Shown here piece by piece: positions 26,501 through 34,402 of a DNA stretch of 64,000 nt. The notes below the pieces were generated by a model. That model made no database searches. It saw only the letters and a list, made by a program, of their open reading frames with translations, and had not been told where the DNA came from. Position numbers and translations under genes: made by a program. The DNA comes from Mucilaginibacter rubeus (lineage in GTDB: Bacteria; Bacteroidota; Bacteroidia; Sphingobacteriales; Sphingobacteriaceae), in the NCBI RefSeq assembly GCF_014643835.1, contig NZ_BMKD01000004.1:310001-374000 (forward strand), in the 5' to 3' direction. How positions within the stretch are numbered: position 1 is the first letter of the stretch; each line of letters begins with the position of its first letter.

Positions 26501-27229
26501 CGCCGCTATCCAAATCATCATTCCCGCTAACAGCAAATACAAGGGATAGTACGCTTGGATTCCTAACCGTTGGTGGAAATAAAAAAAATCTGCAACGGCA
26601 TATGGCAGCCATAATAACCATAAAAAACCAAAGGCTTTGATTAACCGGACCAGCCAGCGCATTTGGTTGCGGTAGCGGTCATTTACTTGATTGAATTTCA
26701 ACTGTTGATAATAGCTTTCAATCAGCCTGAAAGAAATATACAAATAGGCAACTACAGAAATGAATGCTGCCATATTGAGTACCAAGCCCGTTTGCTGAAA
26801 GACAGGTGTGTGGTAAGTTGCTACGCCGGTGCTGATGCTTTGCCCAATCTCCAATACAAAAATGCCCTGTTGCAGCAACAAGGGGATAAAGTGCAGCAGA
26901 TCCGTACCACGTAATTTATATCCCGGCCGGGTTATCTTAAGTACATAAAAATAAATGAACGGACCCAGCGCCAGCGAAAATTGAAGCGGCAACCGGCTCC
27001 AATGCGGGAAGTAAGTACCCAGCCCAATGCTTTCTCCCAACACCCGGGCCATCCATAAAACAATGGTTAGCATAGCAAGGGCCAGAAAACGATTTGCAGA
27101 GCGGTTAATATTGGGGGTAAACCATAAGAGCAGGCTAAAAGTCAGCCCGATAAATATCGTTGCTAAAAATGCAAAATCATAAGGGGTAATATGGAAAATG
27201 AATGCAGTCAAGTTGCCCAATTGCGTCAA
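23552..27229 (-). CDS. Membrane AraC regulator fused to FtsX/MacB-type permease
   Basis: One uninterrupted frame of 1225 codons, from TTG 27229 (TTG 27211 is an equally good start; there is no early ATG). Residues about 10-250 form seven or so transmembrane helices (FAFLATIFIGLTFSLLLWFT is the first), about 270-375 an AraC double HTH (LTSLADKLGLTVHELSRIIN, then LGIALDSGFNSKSSFNRIFK and GKSPAEY), and about 417-1225 a complete permease like the neighbour (MFKNYFKIAWRNITRH, two MacB_PCD/FtsX units, ending ANPVKSLRTE). Either half would be a normal protein alone. The 40-residue linker ends at Met417 (ATG 25981), which could also be an internal start. No ATPase adjacent. Confidence 0.88.
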   Translation of the reverse strand: MTQLGNLTAFIFHITPYDFAFLATIFIGLTFSLLLWFTPNINRSANRFLALAMLTIVLWMARVLGESIGLGTYFPHWSRLPLQFSLALGPFIYFYVLKITRPGYKLRGTDLLHFIPLLLQQGIFVLEIGQSISTGVATYHTPVFQQTGLVLNMAAFISVVAYLYISFRLIESYYQQLKFNQVNDRYRNQMRWLVRLIKAFGFLWLLWLPYAVADFFYFHQRLGIQAYYPLYLLLAGMMIWIAATVHSKPGSTIIAQAPAVSRTPVPAVLRQKGAWLRRVMEDKRYYEDAELSLTSLADKLGLTVHELSRIINIALKKNFNDFINEYRVAEVIRKMQDPAFAHITLLGIALDSGFNSKSSFNRIFKQITGKSPAEYKNEPHKEFPGYNLRRRTQFARVISDHEAAIMWSSRKLNRSYMFKNYFKIAWRNITRHKSYSAINVAGLAVGIAACLLIFVVVQYELSFDTYQPGYKSTYRIVTKKEREGNIRYSAGISTPAIDAFRLYFPQATIAGINAIYGSQIVAPAANGNPAGDKKFIENTGIMFAEPQLFDIFSATWLAGSALALKDPNMVVIDKSSAIKYFGNWQTAVGKTLRMDNLLTLKVAGVIQDVPPNTDLPLKVLISYITWKKNPKSYHYAYTWDETSSDCQVYIKFPANVLQSSIESQMLSFSEKQFNSDSERAARKRYAVAQPLSAIHFDTSFGGTLGDHVTSKSTLRTLSLIAVLIIVMASINFINLSTAQSVGRSKEVGIRKVLGSSRGQLVGLVMCETAIIVLISAGLAICIAEIALPLLKHIASVPDTIGLFNPGILLCLACVIVAVILLSGVYPAIIVSGFKPVEALKNKINSAAVGGISLRRVLVVTQFTISQLLIIGTAIAVKQMDFVNNADLGFNKEAVLAIPCPADSIGLSRMNSFKQQVLTLQGVKAASFSADAPSSSHNNSSNFYFNHSDKDPGFDIFMKVADADYFKTFGLRFIAGKSYEPSDTARELVVNETFIRKLGIKRANDALGKTLTFDSYGNLPIAGVVADFKTNSMREEVKPLVMFPSKQSEQQIAVKIESRRLAKTAALVQSAWEKKYPEYAYTGFFVDDSIAKFYEQENQLELIYKVFALIAIFISCLGLYGLVSFMAVQRTREVGIRKILGASVSSIVYLFSKEFLALIVVAFMIGAPLAWYLMNGWLQTFAYRISPGLWVFMAAITTSLLIGWFTVGYKALKAALANPVKSLRTE

Positions 27230-27439
27230 AGGTTATTCCAACTTTATAACTTACTGAAATATAGCGATTACAATTTTACAAGAGGCAATTATTGTAATAA
27301 AAACGGACGTTTGGTTGTGCGGATATGGGTCACCATTATTGTTTGAGGATACAAAGTCAGGTTTGTGATTCCGCGGCGTTATGTTCCACTTTTCATTAGC
27401 CGGCCGAAGTTAAAATCTGTTATATGCGCCTGCAATAGC

Positions 27440-27468
27440 TATCTGACGAAGCTACGCTTCGTCAGATA
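27440..27468. repeat. Perfect 13-bp hairpin
   Basis: TATCTGACGAAGC - TAC - GCTTCGTCAGATA. No T run follows on either strand, so it is more likely a REP unit than a terminator. Confidence 0.6.
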
Positions 27469-27747
27469 TAGAGAGAAGGGCACAAAGCTAATATTACATT
27501 CTTTAACTACTGGTGGCAATACTTTGTCAGCATCAAATTCAACCAACCAGTTTTACCTTAAAAAAATGAAAAAAAATAGGAAAAAAGGTTAAAAAATCAG
27601 CCTTATCTTCAACAGCCGTGAAACACCCAATAACCATTCCATAAAGTTTTAAATGCTGATTATCAATAATTTAACAACGTTCTATACAAAACATTAACGC
27701 ACTGACTATCAATCGATAACATCTAAAATCCGTTTCACTGTTTCACT

Positions 27748-27778
27748 CTTAAAAAATGGAACATATCCATTTTTTAAG
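27748..27778. terminator. Perfect 13-bp hairpin upstream of hemCD, possible terminator
   Basis: CTTAAAAAATGGA - ACATA - TCCATTTTTTAAG. The stem itself contains A6 and T6 tracts, as in bidirectional intrinsic terminators, but it is AT-rich and may be weak. Confidence 0.4.
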
Positions 27779-28013
27779 AAAAAGAAGCGCCGGGATCTTT
27801 TCATTTTTTTTCGGGAATCAAAAAATTGGGACAGCCTGTTTGTTACACAAATGCTGCTATTATAAAATCGCCGCCGCCGCAAGCCTCCCGGCCTGCAGCC
27901 CGGTTGCCAGCCTGGCTGGTTTTACATGGCTCTAATCGTACACATTACCGTCATTTTGTTGCAATTAACAATAATTCATTATATTGATGTACCTTATCAT
28001 CGGCATAAAAATT

Positions 28014-28021
28014 TAAATTTG
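28014..28021 (+). promoter_or_regulatory. Bacteroidota -7 element of hemCD
   Basis: TAAATTTG matches TAnnTTTG and lies 21 nt before the TTG at 28043; it falls inside the frame that could begin at ATG 27926. Confidence 0.45.
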
Positions 28022-28042
28022 CAGCTGCAAACATTCATTCTT

Positions 28043-29638
28043 TTGGACAGAAAACTGATTATAGGAACCCGTGGCAGTGAATTGGCTTTATGGCAGGCCA
28101 ATTTCGTTAAAGACAGCCTTGCTGCCATTAATATTACCGCCGAGTTAAAGATCATTAAAACCCAGGGCGACCGGATCCTGAACCTCAGCTTTGATAAGCT
28201 GGAAGGTAAGGGCTTTTTTACCAAAGAATTAGAAGAAGAGTTAATATCCGGCACTATTGATATAGCGGTTCACTCACATAAGGACCTGCCTACCGAAAAT
28301 CCTCCGGGACTCATCATCGCAGCAGTTTCAGAACGGGAAGACCCGGCTGAACTGTTGTTGATCTTGAAAGACTGCGTTGATGTGCACCAAAAGCTATCTG
28401 TTAAATATGGTGCTATCGTTGGCACCTCGTCAAACCGGCGCAAAGCCCAGCTCCTGGCCCACCGTCCCGATCTTGAAATTGAAGAACTTCGCGGTAACGT
28501 GCCTACCCGTATCGGTAAGCTGCGCGATGAAAAATATGATGCCATTATGCTGGCTAAAGCAGGTGTTACCCGCTTAGGCCTCGACCTGAGCGAGTTTCAT
28601 GTGGAAGAAATAACTCCGGTTGAAATGATCCCGGCACCGGCACAGGGCGCGCTGGCTATCCAGATCCGCGAAACCGATCATGAACTTTTTGAAGCCCTGC
28701 AGGCATTACACCATACCGATGTAGCCGAAGAGCTGGCTGTTGAACGTACTGTATTAAAATTATTTGGCGGTGGTTGCCACTTACCTTTAGGTTGTTATTG
28801 CCGTAAGGAAGATGGCTTTTTCCAGGTGTTTACCTCTAAAGCCAACGATGGAGATGAATTTCCGGACAGATTATTTGTAAAATCAGATACAACTGATGGA
28901 TTAGCCGAGAGAATAGTATCTATGTTTGACGCCAATCGTAAACTGGCTCAAAGCGTATTTATAACCCGTGATCTTTCAGAGCAGAGTTATTTCCGTAAAG
29001 CTATGAAAAAACATGGCATAGCAATAGATGCCCGCTCGTTAATTCGAACCGTGCCGGTAATCAACAAACTTGACCCATATATTTTACGGGATATCAACTG
29101 GATATTTTTTAGCAGCAAAAATGCTGTTGAGTATTTCTTCGCCCTGAAACCGCAATTGCCATCTAAAATAAAATTTGGCGTAATGGGTACAGGATCAGAA
29201 GATGCCTTGCGCCGAAACGGCTATTTTGCTGCTTATGTTGGTGAAAGCGGCGATACCACCGATGTAGCAGCTGATTTTGCGGCAATAGCCAACCATTCAA
29301 AAGTATTGTTTCCTGGTGCCGAAGGTTCTTTACGCAGCATACAACAAGGTTTATCTGCAGATACAAAAATAATTGACCTCACGGTTTACGAAACGGTGTT
29401 AGAGCAGCACGTTGAAGCCACAGGCGCAGACATACTTGTGTTTACCAGCCCGTCAAATGTTGAGGCATATTTTCAGGATAATTTATTAGAACCTAATCAA
29501 CAGGTAATTGCTATAGGTAAATCAACCGGTAAGAAATTTGATGAAATGGGTACCAGATATACCTTACCGTACTCGCCCGACGAAGTAGGTTTAGCCGAAG
29601 CTGTTTTTGGAACAGTCTGCCTAACTAACAGGTGCTAA
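28043..29638 (+). CDS. hemC: Hydroxymethylbilane synthase - uroporphyrinogen-III synthase fusion
   Basis: 531 aa from TTG 28043 (LDRKLIIGTRGSELALWQ is the family N-terminus; ATG 27926 would add 39 unrelated residues and precedes the promoter box). Residues 1-300 are HemC: HSHKDLPTE, GTSSNRRKAQLL, RGNVPTRIGKL, IPAPAQGALAIQ and the dipyrromethane-cofactor cysteine in FGGGCHLPLG. Residues about 310-525 are HemD-like (VFITRDLSEQSYFRKAM, WIFFSSKNAVEYFF, VFTSPSNVEAYF, VIAIGKSTGKKF). The fused protein would turn four porphobilinogen into uroporphyrinogen III. No separate hemD is in the window, which supports the fusion as real. Confidence 0.95.
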   Translation: MDRKLIIGTRGSELALWQANFVKDSLAAINITAELKIIKTQGDRILNLSFDKLEGKGFFTKELEEELISGTIDIAVHSHKDLPTENPPGLIIAAVSEREDPAELLLILKDCVDVHQKLSVKYGAIVGTSSNRRKAQLLAHRPDLEIEELRGNVPTRIGKLRDEKYDAIMLAKAGVTRLGLDLSEFHVEEITPVEMIPAPAQGALAIQIRETDHELFEALQALHHTDVAEELAVERTVLKLFGGGCHLPLGCYCRKEDGFFQVFTSKANDGDEFPDRLFVKSDTTDGLAERIVSMFDANRKLAQSVFITRDLSEQSYFRKAMKKHGIAIDARSLIRTVPVINKLDPYILRDINWIFFSSKNAVEYFFALKPQLPSKIKFGVMGTGSEDALRRNGYFAAYVGESGDTTDVAADFAAIANHSKVLFPGAEGSLRSIQQGLSADTKIIDLTVYETVLEQHVEATGADILVFTSPSNVEAYFQDNLLEPNQQVIAIGKSTGKKFDEMGTRYTLPYSPDEVGLAEAVFGTVCLTNRC

Positions 29639-29680
29639 AAAACAGATATTGTCCGTAGGTGGTAAGGCTACGGACAATAT
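29639..29680 (-). terminator. Terminator between hemCD and the convergent lipoprotein gene
   Basis: A 13-bp perfect stem ATATTGTCCGTAG / CTACGGACAATAT (29646-29658 and 29668-29680). Read on the minus strand it is followed by CTGTTTTTTAG, so it serves the lipoprotein gene best; hemCD may also use it, though without a T run. Confidence 0.75.
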
Positions 29681-29687
29681 TAAAAAA

Positions 29688-30641
29688 TCAATGTTTAACG
29701 TATTTCACAATCAACCTGGGGTGCCTTGTGCTGTCATAATAATAGCTTGAGCAAAATATCCGGCTGGTGTATAATACTTCATTTTGGAGAGAGAGCTTAA
29801 ATCCATAATTTGATTTATTGCTTATCATCACACTTACTATATCTTTTACGTTTATATTCATATTTAGAAAGGGCTGGTTAGTACTTGGCACCACAATCTG
29901 GTTGGCCGTTAAACCTGCAGGCTGATTAAACCAGCTAACATTTGTTATATCCCAATCGGCAGCTACCTGCTGTATTACAAAAGAATTATCAGCACCGAAG
30001 TTTGCGTGTACCAAATCACCGTTTTTAGGTATAGTATCAGAATATAAGCGGAGCTCCGCGGATATGACAGTGGCATTGGCCGGAATGCTGCTTAAATCAA
30101 ATTTTAATAAATTACGTACGGTGATGGGCAAGCCACCGATAGTCCAGGCAGCAAGCGGTTCCTCTATCGCGGTTCGGTTACTGGCATCCGTACCGTTGTA
30201 CAAACCGATATTGGTTTCATAAGGATTGTTGGTTGGCGAAAGATCAAGTGTTATTACATCCGAAGGCTTTACTGTTACCTCAACAGTATCAACACCCGTA
30301 AGACCATCCTTATTAATCACCATAAATTGGAACTGATACTTCCCTTCGACAAGATGTCTTGCTTTAGCCGATGCAGAAGCCTCATTTATAAGGAAAGCTT
30401 CTGCAGGCCCTGATATTTGGCTCCACAAATATCCGGCTATCCCATCAGCAGCATTACCACTTTTTCCGGTCAGTTGAACCGAATCCTGTGGTAAAGTAAT
30501 GGTTACGTCAGCTCCGGCCTGAGCCAAAACCTTTTGGGATACAGATTTTGTGGATACAGGGGGGACGCTCGTTTTTTTACATGAACCCAGCATAGCAAAA
30601 ACCAGCGGTGCAATTATCAGTGATAATCTAAAGTATTTCAT
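29688..30641 (-). CDS. Lipoprotein with PKD-like and DNRLRE/CBM96-like domains
   Basis: 317 aa. Lipoprotein signal MKYFRLSLIIAPLVFAMLGSC with cysteine at residue 21. A PKD-like domain spans about 40-130 (LPQDSVQLTGKSGN, YLWSQISGP, TVEVTVKPS). The C-terminal part, about 145-315, has the layout of a DNRLRE/CBM96-like beta domain (RNLLKFDLSSIPANATVISA, then AELRLYS, WDITNVSWFNQP and RHPRLIVKYV at the end). Such proteins are exposed on the outer membrane and may bind glycans. It lies between hemCD and hemB on the opposite strand, an unrelated-looking gene within the haem group. Confidence 0.85.
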   Translation of the reverse strand: MKYFRLSLIIAPLVFAMLGSCKKTSVPPVSTKSVSQKVLAQAGADVTITLPQDSVQLTGKSGNAADGIAGYLWSQISGPAEAFLINEASASAKARHLVEGKYQFQFMVINKDGLTGVDTVEVTVKPSDVITLDLSPTNNPYETNIGLYNGTDASNRTAIEEPLAAWTIGGLPITVRNLLKFDLSSIPANATVISAELRLYSDTIPKNGDLVHANFGADNSFVIQQVAADWDITNVSWFNQPAGLTANQIVVPSTNQPFLNMNINVKDIVSVMISNKSNYGFKLSLQNEVLYTSRIFCSSYYYDSTRHPRLIVKYVKH

Positions 30642-30767
30642 TATTCCTCAAGTAGTTAGGCTATACAAATATAATTATATATTCTATATAAACCTCGCTT
30701 TAAATCATTCTTACGCCATAAATTGCCTTTAAAGTCTTTTAAAGCCACATAATTGTATACGTTTATA

Positions 30768-30775
30768 TAAATTTG
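30768..30775 (+). promoter_or_regulatory. Bacteroidota -7 element of hemB
   Basis: TAAATTTG matches TAnnTTTG, 50 nt upstream of ATG 30826. Confidence 0.4.
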
Positions 30776-30825
30776 TGCTTCGCAGGCGGTAAGATAACTA
30801 TAGAAACCTGAGTATTGATCATAAT

Positions 30826-31797
30826 ATGTTACAACGACCAAGAAGGAACCGAAAAAGTGAAGTGATCCGCCAGATGGTGCAGGAAACGCATGTTAGCGCT
30901 GCTAACCTGATTTTTCCGCTGTTTATTATTGATGGTGTAAACCAGAAAACTGAAGTGGCGTCGATGCCGGGCATATTCCGTTATTCAATTGATAACCTGC
31001 TGCGCGAAATTGAAAGCTGCCTTAAACTTGGGCTTAACTCTTTCGACCTGTTCCCAAACATCGCCGAGGAACTGAAGGACAAATTTGCTACCGAAAGCTA
31101 TCGCGATGAAAGTTTGTATCTGCGTGCTATTCGCGAGGTAAAAAAGAACTTCCCTGAGGCCTGCGTTATTACCGACGTAGCTATGGATCCCTACAGCAGC
31201 GATGGCCACGATGGAATTGTAGATAATGGCGTGATCCTGAATGACGAAACGCTTGACATTTTGGGCAAAATGGCTTTGGCTCATGCACAGTCAGGTGCTG
31301 ATATTATTGCGCCATCAGATATGATGGATGGTCGTGTAGGTTATATTCGTAATGTGCTTGACGATAATGGTTTTACCAACGTATCGATCATGTCATACTC
31401 GGCTAAATATGCGAGTGCATTTTATGGCCCGTTCAGGGATGCATTGAACTCGGCACCTAAGTTCGGCGATAAAAAAACTTACCAGATGAACCCGGCCAAT
31501 CAACGCGAAGCCCTCATTGAAGCCGAACTGGACGAACTGGAAGGCGCAGATTTCCTGATGGTAAAACCGGCCCTGCCCTACCTGGATGTTATTAAATTAA
31601 TAAAAGATAATACCGAGTTACCTGTTGCAGCCTACAACGTAAGCGGCGAATATGCCATGATCAAAGCCGCCATACAACGCGGCTGGTTAAACGAGCAGCG
31701 TGCCATTACCGAGGTGCTTACCAGCATCCGCCGTGCCGGTGCAACTGCTATTTTAACCTATCATGCCAAGGAGGTTTTGGAGAATAAGTGGTTGTAG
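30826..31797 (+). CDS. hemB: Delta-aminolevulinic acid dehydratase (porphobilinogen synthase)
   Basis: 323 aa. It condenses two 5-aminolevulinate to porphobilinogen. N-terminus RPRRNRKSEVIRQMVQE is typical. The metal region reads DVAMDPYSSDGHDG, with Asp in place of the cysteines of zinc enzymes, so it should be of the Mg-type, zinc-independent at the active site. SDMMDGRVG follows. Schiff-base lysines lie in SYSAKYASAFYGPFRDA and MVKPALPYLD. Start ATG 30826. hemL follows after 258 bp of repeat-rich DNA. Confidence 0.98.
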   Translation: MLQRPRRNRKSEVIRQMVQETHVSAANLIFPLFIIDGVNQKTEVASMPGIFRYSIDNLLREIESCLKLGLNSFDLFPNIAEELKDKFATESYRDESLYLRAIREVKKNFPEACVITDVAMDPYSSDGHDGIVDNGVILNDETLDILGKMALAHAQSGADIIAPSDMMDGRVGYIRNVLDDNGFTNVSIMSYSAKYASAFYGPFRDALNSAPKFGDKKTYQMNPANQREALIEAELDELEGADFLMVKPALPYLDVIKLIKDNTELPVAAYNVSGEYAMIKAAIQRGWLNEQRAITEVLTSIRRAGATAILTYHAKEVLENKWL

Positions 31798-31802
31798 GGT
31801 AG

Positions 31803-31938
31803 TGATTAGAGGTTGGAGATTAGAGGTTAGTGCGCAGGCCGCGTTAGGGATTGCAGTGGAAAGCCCACAGCGCGGGCGGGATTGAGGGATGGCAAAGCGA
31901 GGACTTGCAACGGAAAGCCCGGGCCGCAGGCAACGCCC
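31803..31938. repeat. Word repeat plus GC-rich element between hemB and hemL
   Basis: 31803-31832 holds GATTAGAGGTT twice. 31841-31938 is the inverted relative of 20681-20765, and internally shows two halves, GATTGCAGTGGAAAGCCC and GACTTGCAACGGAAAGCCC. It is far more GC-rich than its surroundings. Confidence 0.65.
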
Positions 31939-32055
31939 ACAGTGATAAACATAATCGAAAAGCACAATTAATACCGATTACTTACAATTAACCAATTACA
32001 AGGAATTAAGTAGTACTGGTTAAACAAAAATCAGAGTTTAGAATTTCAACAATAT

Positions 32056-33423
32056 ATGTTCGATTCAATAAAAAAGATGTTTTCTGCAGAGGATGAACCG
32101 GTAAATACTACGGGCAAGCCCGATATCAGTCGTGAAAAATCGGCCGAATTGTATGCTAAGGCGCAAACCTATTTTCCGGGTGGGGTTAACTCGCCGGTAA
32201 GGGCTTTTAAATCTGTTTATGGCACGCCGCTGTTTATTCAAAAGGGCGATGGGAGCCATATCTGGGATGCCGACGGTAACGAATTTATCGATTACTGCTG
32301 CTCATGGGGGCCACTGATCCTTGGTCACAACAATGCCAAAGTAAGGGAAAAAGTTATCGAGGTAATGCAAAACGGCATGAGCTTCGGTGCACCTACCGCA
32401 TTGGAAAATGAGTTGGCCGAACTGATCCTGAAAAACAATAAGTTTATTGAAAAAATCCGCTTTGTAAGCTCAGGTACTGAAGCCGTAATGTCGGCCATCA
32501 GGTTAGCAAGGGGTTATACCAAACGCGATAAGATCCTGAAATTTGAAGGCTGCTATCACGGCCATGCTGATGCTTTATTGGTAAAAGCAGGTTCGGGCCT
32601 GGTTACCTTCGGCGAAACTTCATCTGCCGGTGTACCTAAATCTGTTGCCGACGAAACTATCGTGGTAGCACTTAACGATAAAGAAGCTTTGGCAAAAGCT
32701 TTTGAAGAATTTAAAGACCAGATTGCCGCGGTAATCATTGAGCCGGTACCGGCAAATAACGGTTTGCTGCTACAGGAAAAAGAATACCTGCAATACCTGC
32801 GCGACATCTGTACGCAAAACGGCACCATGCTGATATTTGATGAGGTGATCTCCGGTTTCCGCGTTGGCTTTGAAGGTGCTGCCGGTTATTACCAAATCAA
32901 ACCAGATATCATCACTTACGGTAAAATTATCGGTGGCGGTATGCCGGTTGGCGCTTATGGATCATCGGCAGCAATCATGAGCAATATCTCGCCGGAAGGT
33001 TCGGTTTACCAGGCAGGCACACTATCGGGTAACCCAGTTGCTATGGGTGCCGGTATCGCCCAGCTTAGTGAGCTTTTACGCATGGGCTTTTACCGCGACC
33101 TGAACAATAAAACAGAGGAGTTCGTAGAAGCCATTCAGCGTTTTGCTACCGCCCGCAATTATAAGTTTAAGGTGTTTGGCATAGGCTCCATATTTTGGTT
33201 TGCTTTTACAGATAAAGAGTATATTCGTAAAGCCGAAGATATTGATTCGTCAAGCATGGAAAAATTCAAAAAGTTCCACCGCGAATTGTTGAACAGGGGC
33301 ATTTATTTAGGTCCGTCGGGTTATGAGGTTGGCTTTATATCATCAGCCCATACCAAAACAGACCTGGAGAAAACAAAACGTGCTATATTTGATAGTTTGG
33401 ATTTAGTATTCAATTCTAAGTAG
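32056..33423 (+). CDS. hemL: Glutamate-1-semialdehyde 2,1-aminomutase
   Basis: 455 aa. PLP enzyme that moves the amino group of GSA to give 5-aminolevulinate, directly after the HemA step. Visible family text: FPGGVNSPVRAFKSV, SSGTEAVMSAIRLARGYT, FEGCYHGHADALLVKAGSG, DEVISGFRVG and the PLP lysine K290 in TYGKIIGGGMPVGAYG. The first about 28 residues (KKMFSAEDEPVNTTGKP) are a slightly extended N-terminus. ATG 32056 is preceded by an A-rich stretch, with no clear promoter. Confidence 0.98.
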   Translation: MFDSIKKMFSAEDEPVNTTGKPDISREKSAELYAKAQTYFPGGVNSPVRAFKSVYGTPLFIQKGDGSHIWDADGNEFIDYCCSWGPLILGHNNAKVREKVIEVMQNGMSFGAPTALENELAELILKNNKFIEKIRFVSSGTEAVMSAIRLARGYTKRDKILKFEGCYHGHADALLVKAGSGLVTFGETSSAGVPKSVADETIVVALNDKEALAKAFEEFKDQIAAVIIEPVPANNGLLLQEKEYLQYLRDICTQNGTMLIFDEVISGFRVGFEGAAGYYQIKPDIITYGKIIGGGMPVGAYGSSAAIMSNISPEGSVYQAGTLSGNPVAMGAGIAQLSELLRMGFYRDLNNKTEEFVEAIQRFATARNYKFKVFGIGSIFWFAFTDKEYIRKAEDIDSSSMEKFKKFHRELLNRGIYLGPSGYEVGFISSAHTKTDLEKTKRAIFDSLDLVFNSK

Positions 33424-33517
33424 CCAGTTTGCAGTTGCCGGCGGGCAGTTTGCACTTAATATAACATTGCAAACTGACAAACTACTGCCAACTGAAAACT
33501 GATAACTGCCAACTGAT
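33424..33517. repeat. Inverted word repeat (AACTGCCAACTGA type)
   Basis: Left arm has CAGTTTGCAGTTGCC and GGCAGTTTGCAC, right arm has GCAAACTGACAAACTACTGC and CCAACTGAAAACTG, then ATAACTGCCAACTG. It fills the whole gap between hemL and the kinase gene. Confidence 0.7.
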
Positions 33518-34393
33518 ATGAAGAAGTCATTTGTTATTTTTTACGCGCTCATCACCTATGCCGTTGCCGAACTGGTATGGTGGGGCTATATGCTGGTTAC
33601 GCTGCAACCGCGCCGTACCGGTATGATTCTGGGCGAAGGGGCTATGTTTGTAGCCGTATTTTTAATTGGCGCCATTAACCTGCACCGCTCGTTCAATAAG
33701 GAACGCAGGTTACAGGAGCAGAAAAAAAACTTCCTGCTTTCGGTAACGCATGAGCTGAAGTCGCCGCTGGCATCTATCAAGATCCTGCTGCAAACCATCC
33801 AGAAACGTCACCTCACCAAAGAACAGCTTCTTGATTTTATTGAAAAATCGTTAAATGATGTAGAGCGACTGGACGATATGGTTGAGAATATGCTGCTTGC
33901 ATCTAAGATCGAAAACCGCTCATATAGTTTCCCTAAGGCCAGCTTTAACCTTTCGGTTTTGGTTGACAGCATTGTTAACCGTCTGCAGATTTCCAAATGC
34001 GATTGCAACCAGCAGATCATCGAGGCCGAGATTGAGCCTAAGGTTGAAATAGTTGGCGATAAGTTTGCCCTGACATCGGTAGTAACCAATTTAATAGAAA
34101 ACGCTGTAAAATATTCAAGCCCCTGCTCATCTGTTGGGGTAAAGCTGTTTTCGAAAGATGATAAAGTTTATTTGCAGGTATCTGATCATGGTATCGGCAT
34201 AGCCGACGAGGAGAAAACCCGGATTTTCGATCGTTTTTACCGCGTAGGCAGTGAAGAAACCCGTAACACAAAGGGCACCGGACTGGGCCTTTATATTGTT
34301 AAGGAGGTGTTGGATAAACACCAGGCCAGCATCAGGGTTAAAGATAACCGCCCTGCTGGTAGTATTTTTGAAGTTACATTTGGACTAACCTAA
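33518..34393 (+). CDS. Sensor histidine kinase with two transmembrane helices
   Basis: 291 aa. Two helices (about 4-26 and 37-54) joined by about 10 residues, so almost no periplasmic sensor: the signal is probably sensed in the membrane or by a partner. The HisKA box has H78 in SVTHELKSPLASIKIL. The HATPase domain shows NLIENAVKYSS, DHGIGIADEEKTRIFDRFYR and GTGLGLYIVKE. Its regulator starts 9 bp after its stop. It lies between hemL and hemE, so it could be co-transcribed with haem genes; the regulated targets are unknown. Confidence 0.95.
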   Translation: MKKSFVIFYALITYAVAELVWWGYMLVTLQPRRTGMILGEGAMFVAVFLIGAINLHRSFNKERRLQEQKKNFLLSVTHELKSPLASIKILLQTIQKRHLTKEQLLDFIEKSLNDVERLDDMVENMLLASKIENRSYSFPKASFNLSVLVDSIVNRLQISKCDCNQQIIEAEIEPKVEIVGDKFALTSVVTNLIENAVKYSSPCSSVGVKLFSKDDKVYLQVSDHGIGIADEEKTRIFDRFYRVGSEETRNTKGTGLGLYIVKEVLDKHQASIRVKDNRPAGSIFEVTFGLT

Positions 34394-34402
34394 ATTAAGA
34401 CA

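Larger units (their letters stand above)
27230..28013. other. Gene-free stretch before hemCD
   Basis: About 0.8 kb with no convincing gene. It holds two strong hairpins (27440-27468, 27748-27778), an A-rich tract at 27560-27600, and a GC-rich patch at 27870-27920 with GCCAGCCTGGCTGG. An ORF frame enters hemC from ATG 27926, but its first 39 codons do not look like HemC. Confidence 0.5.

Noticed and set aside
31841-31938. Known structured RNA (riboswitch or 6S-like)
   Set aside because: It has an inverted relative at 20.7 kb next to a different gene, so a mobile or repeat element is simpler; I could not match any RNA family.
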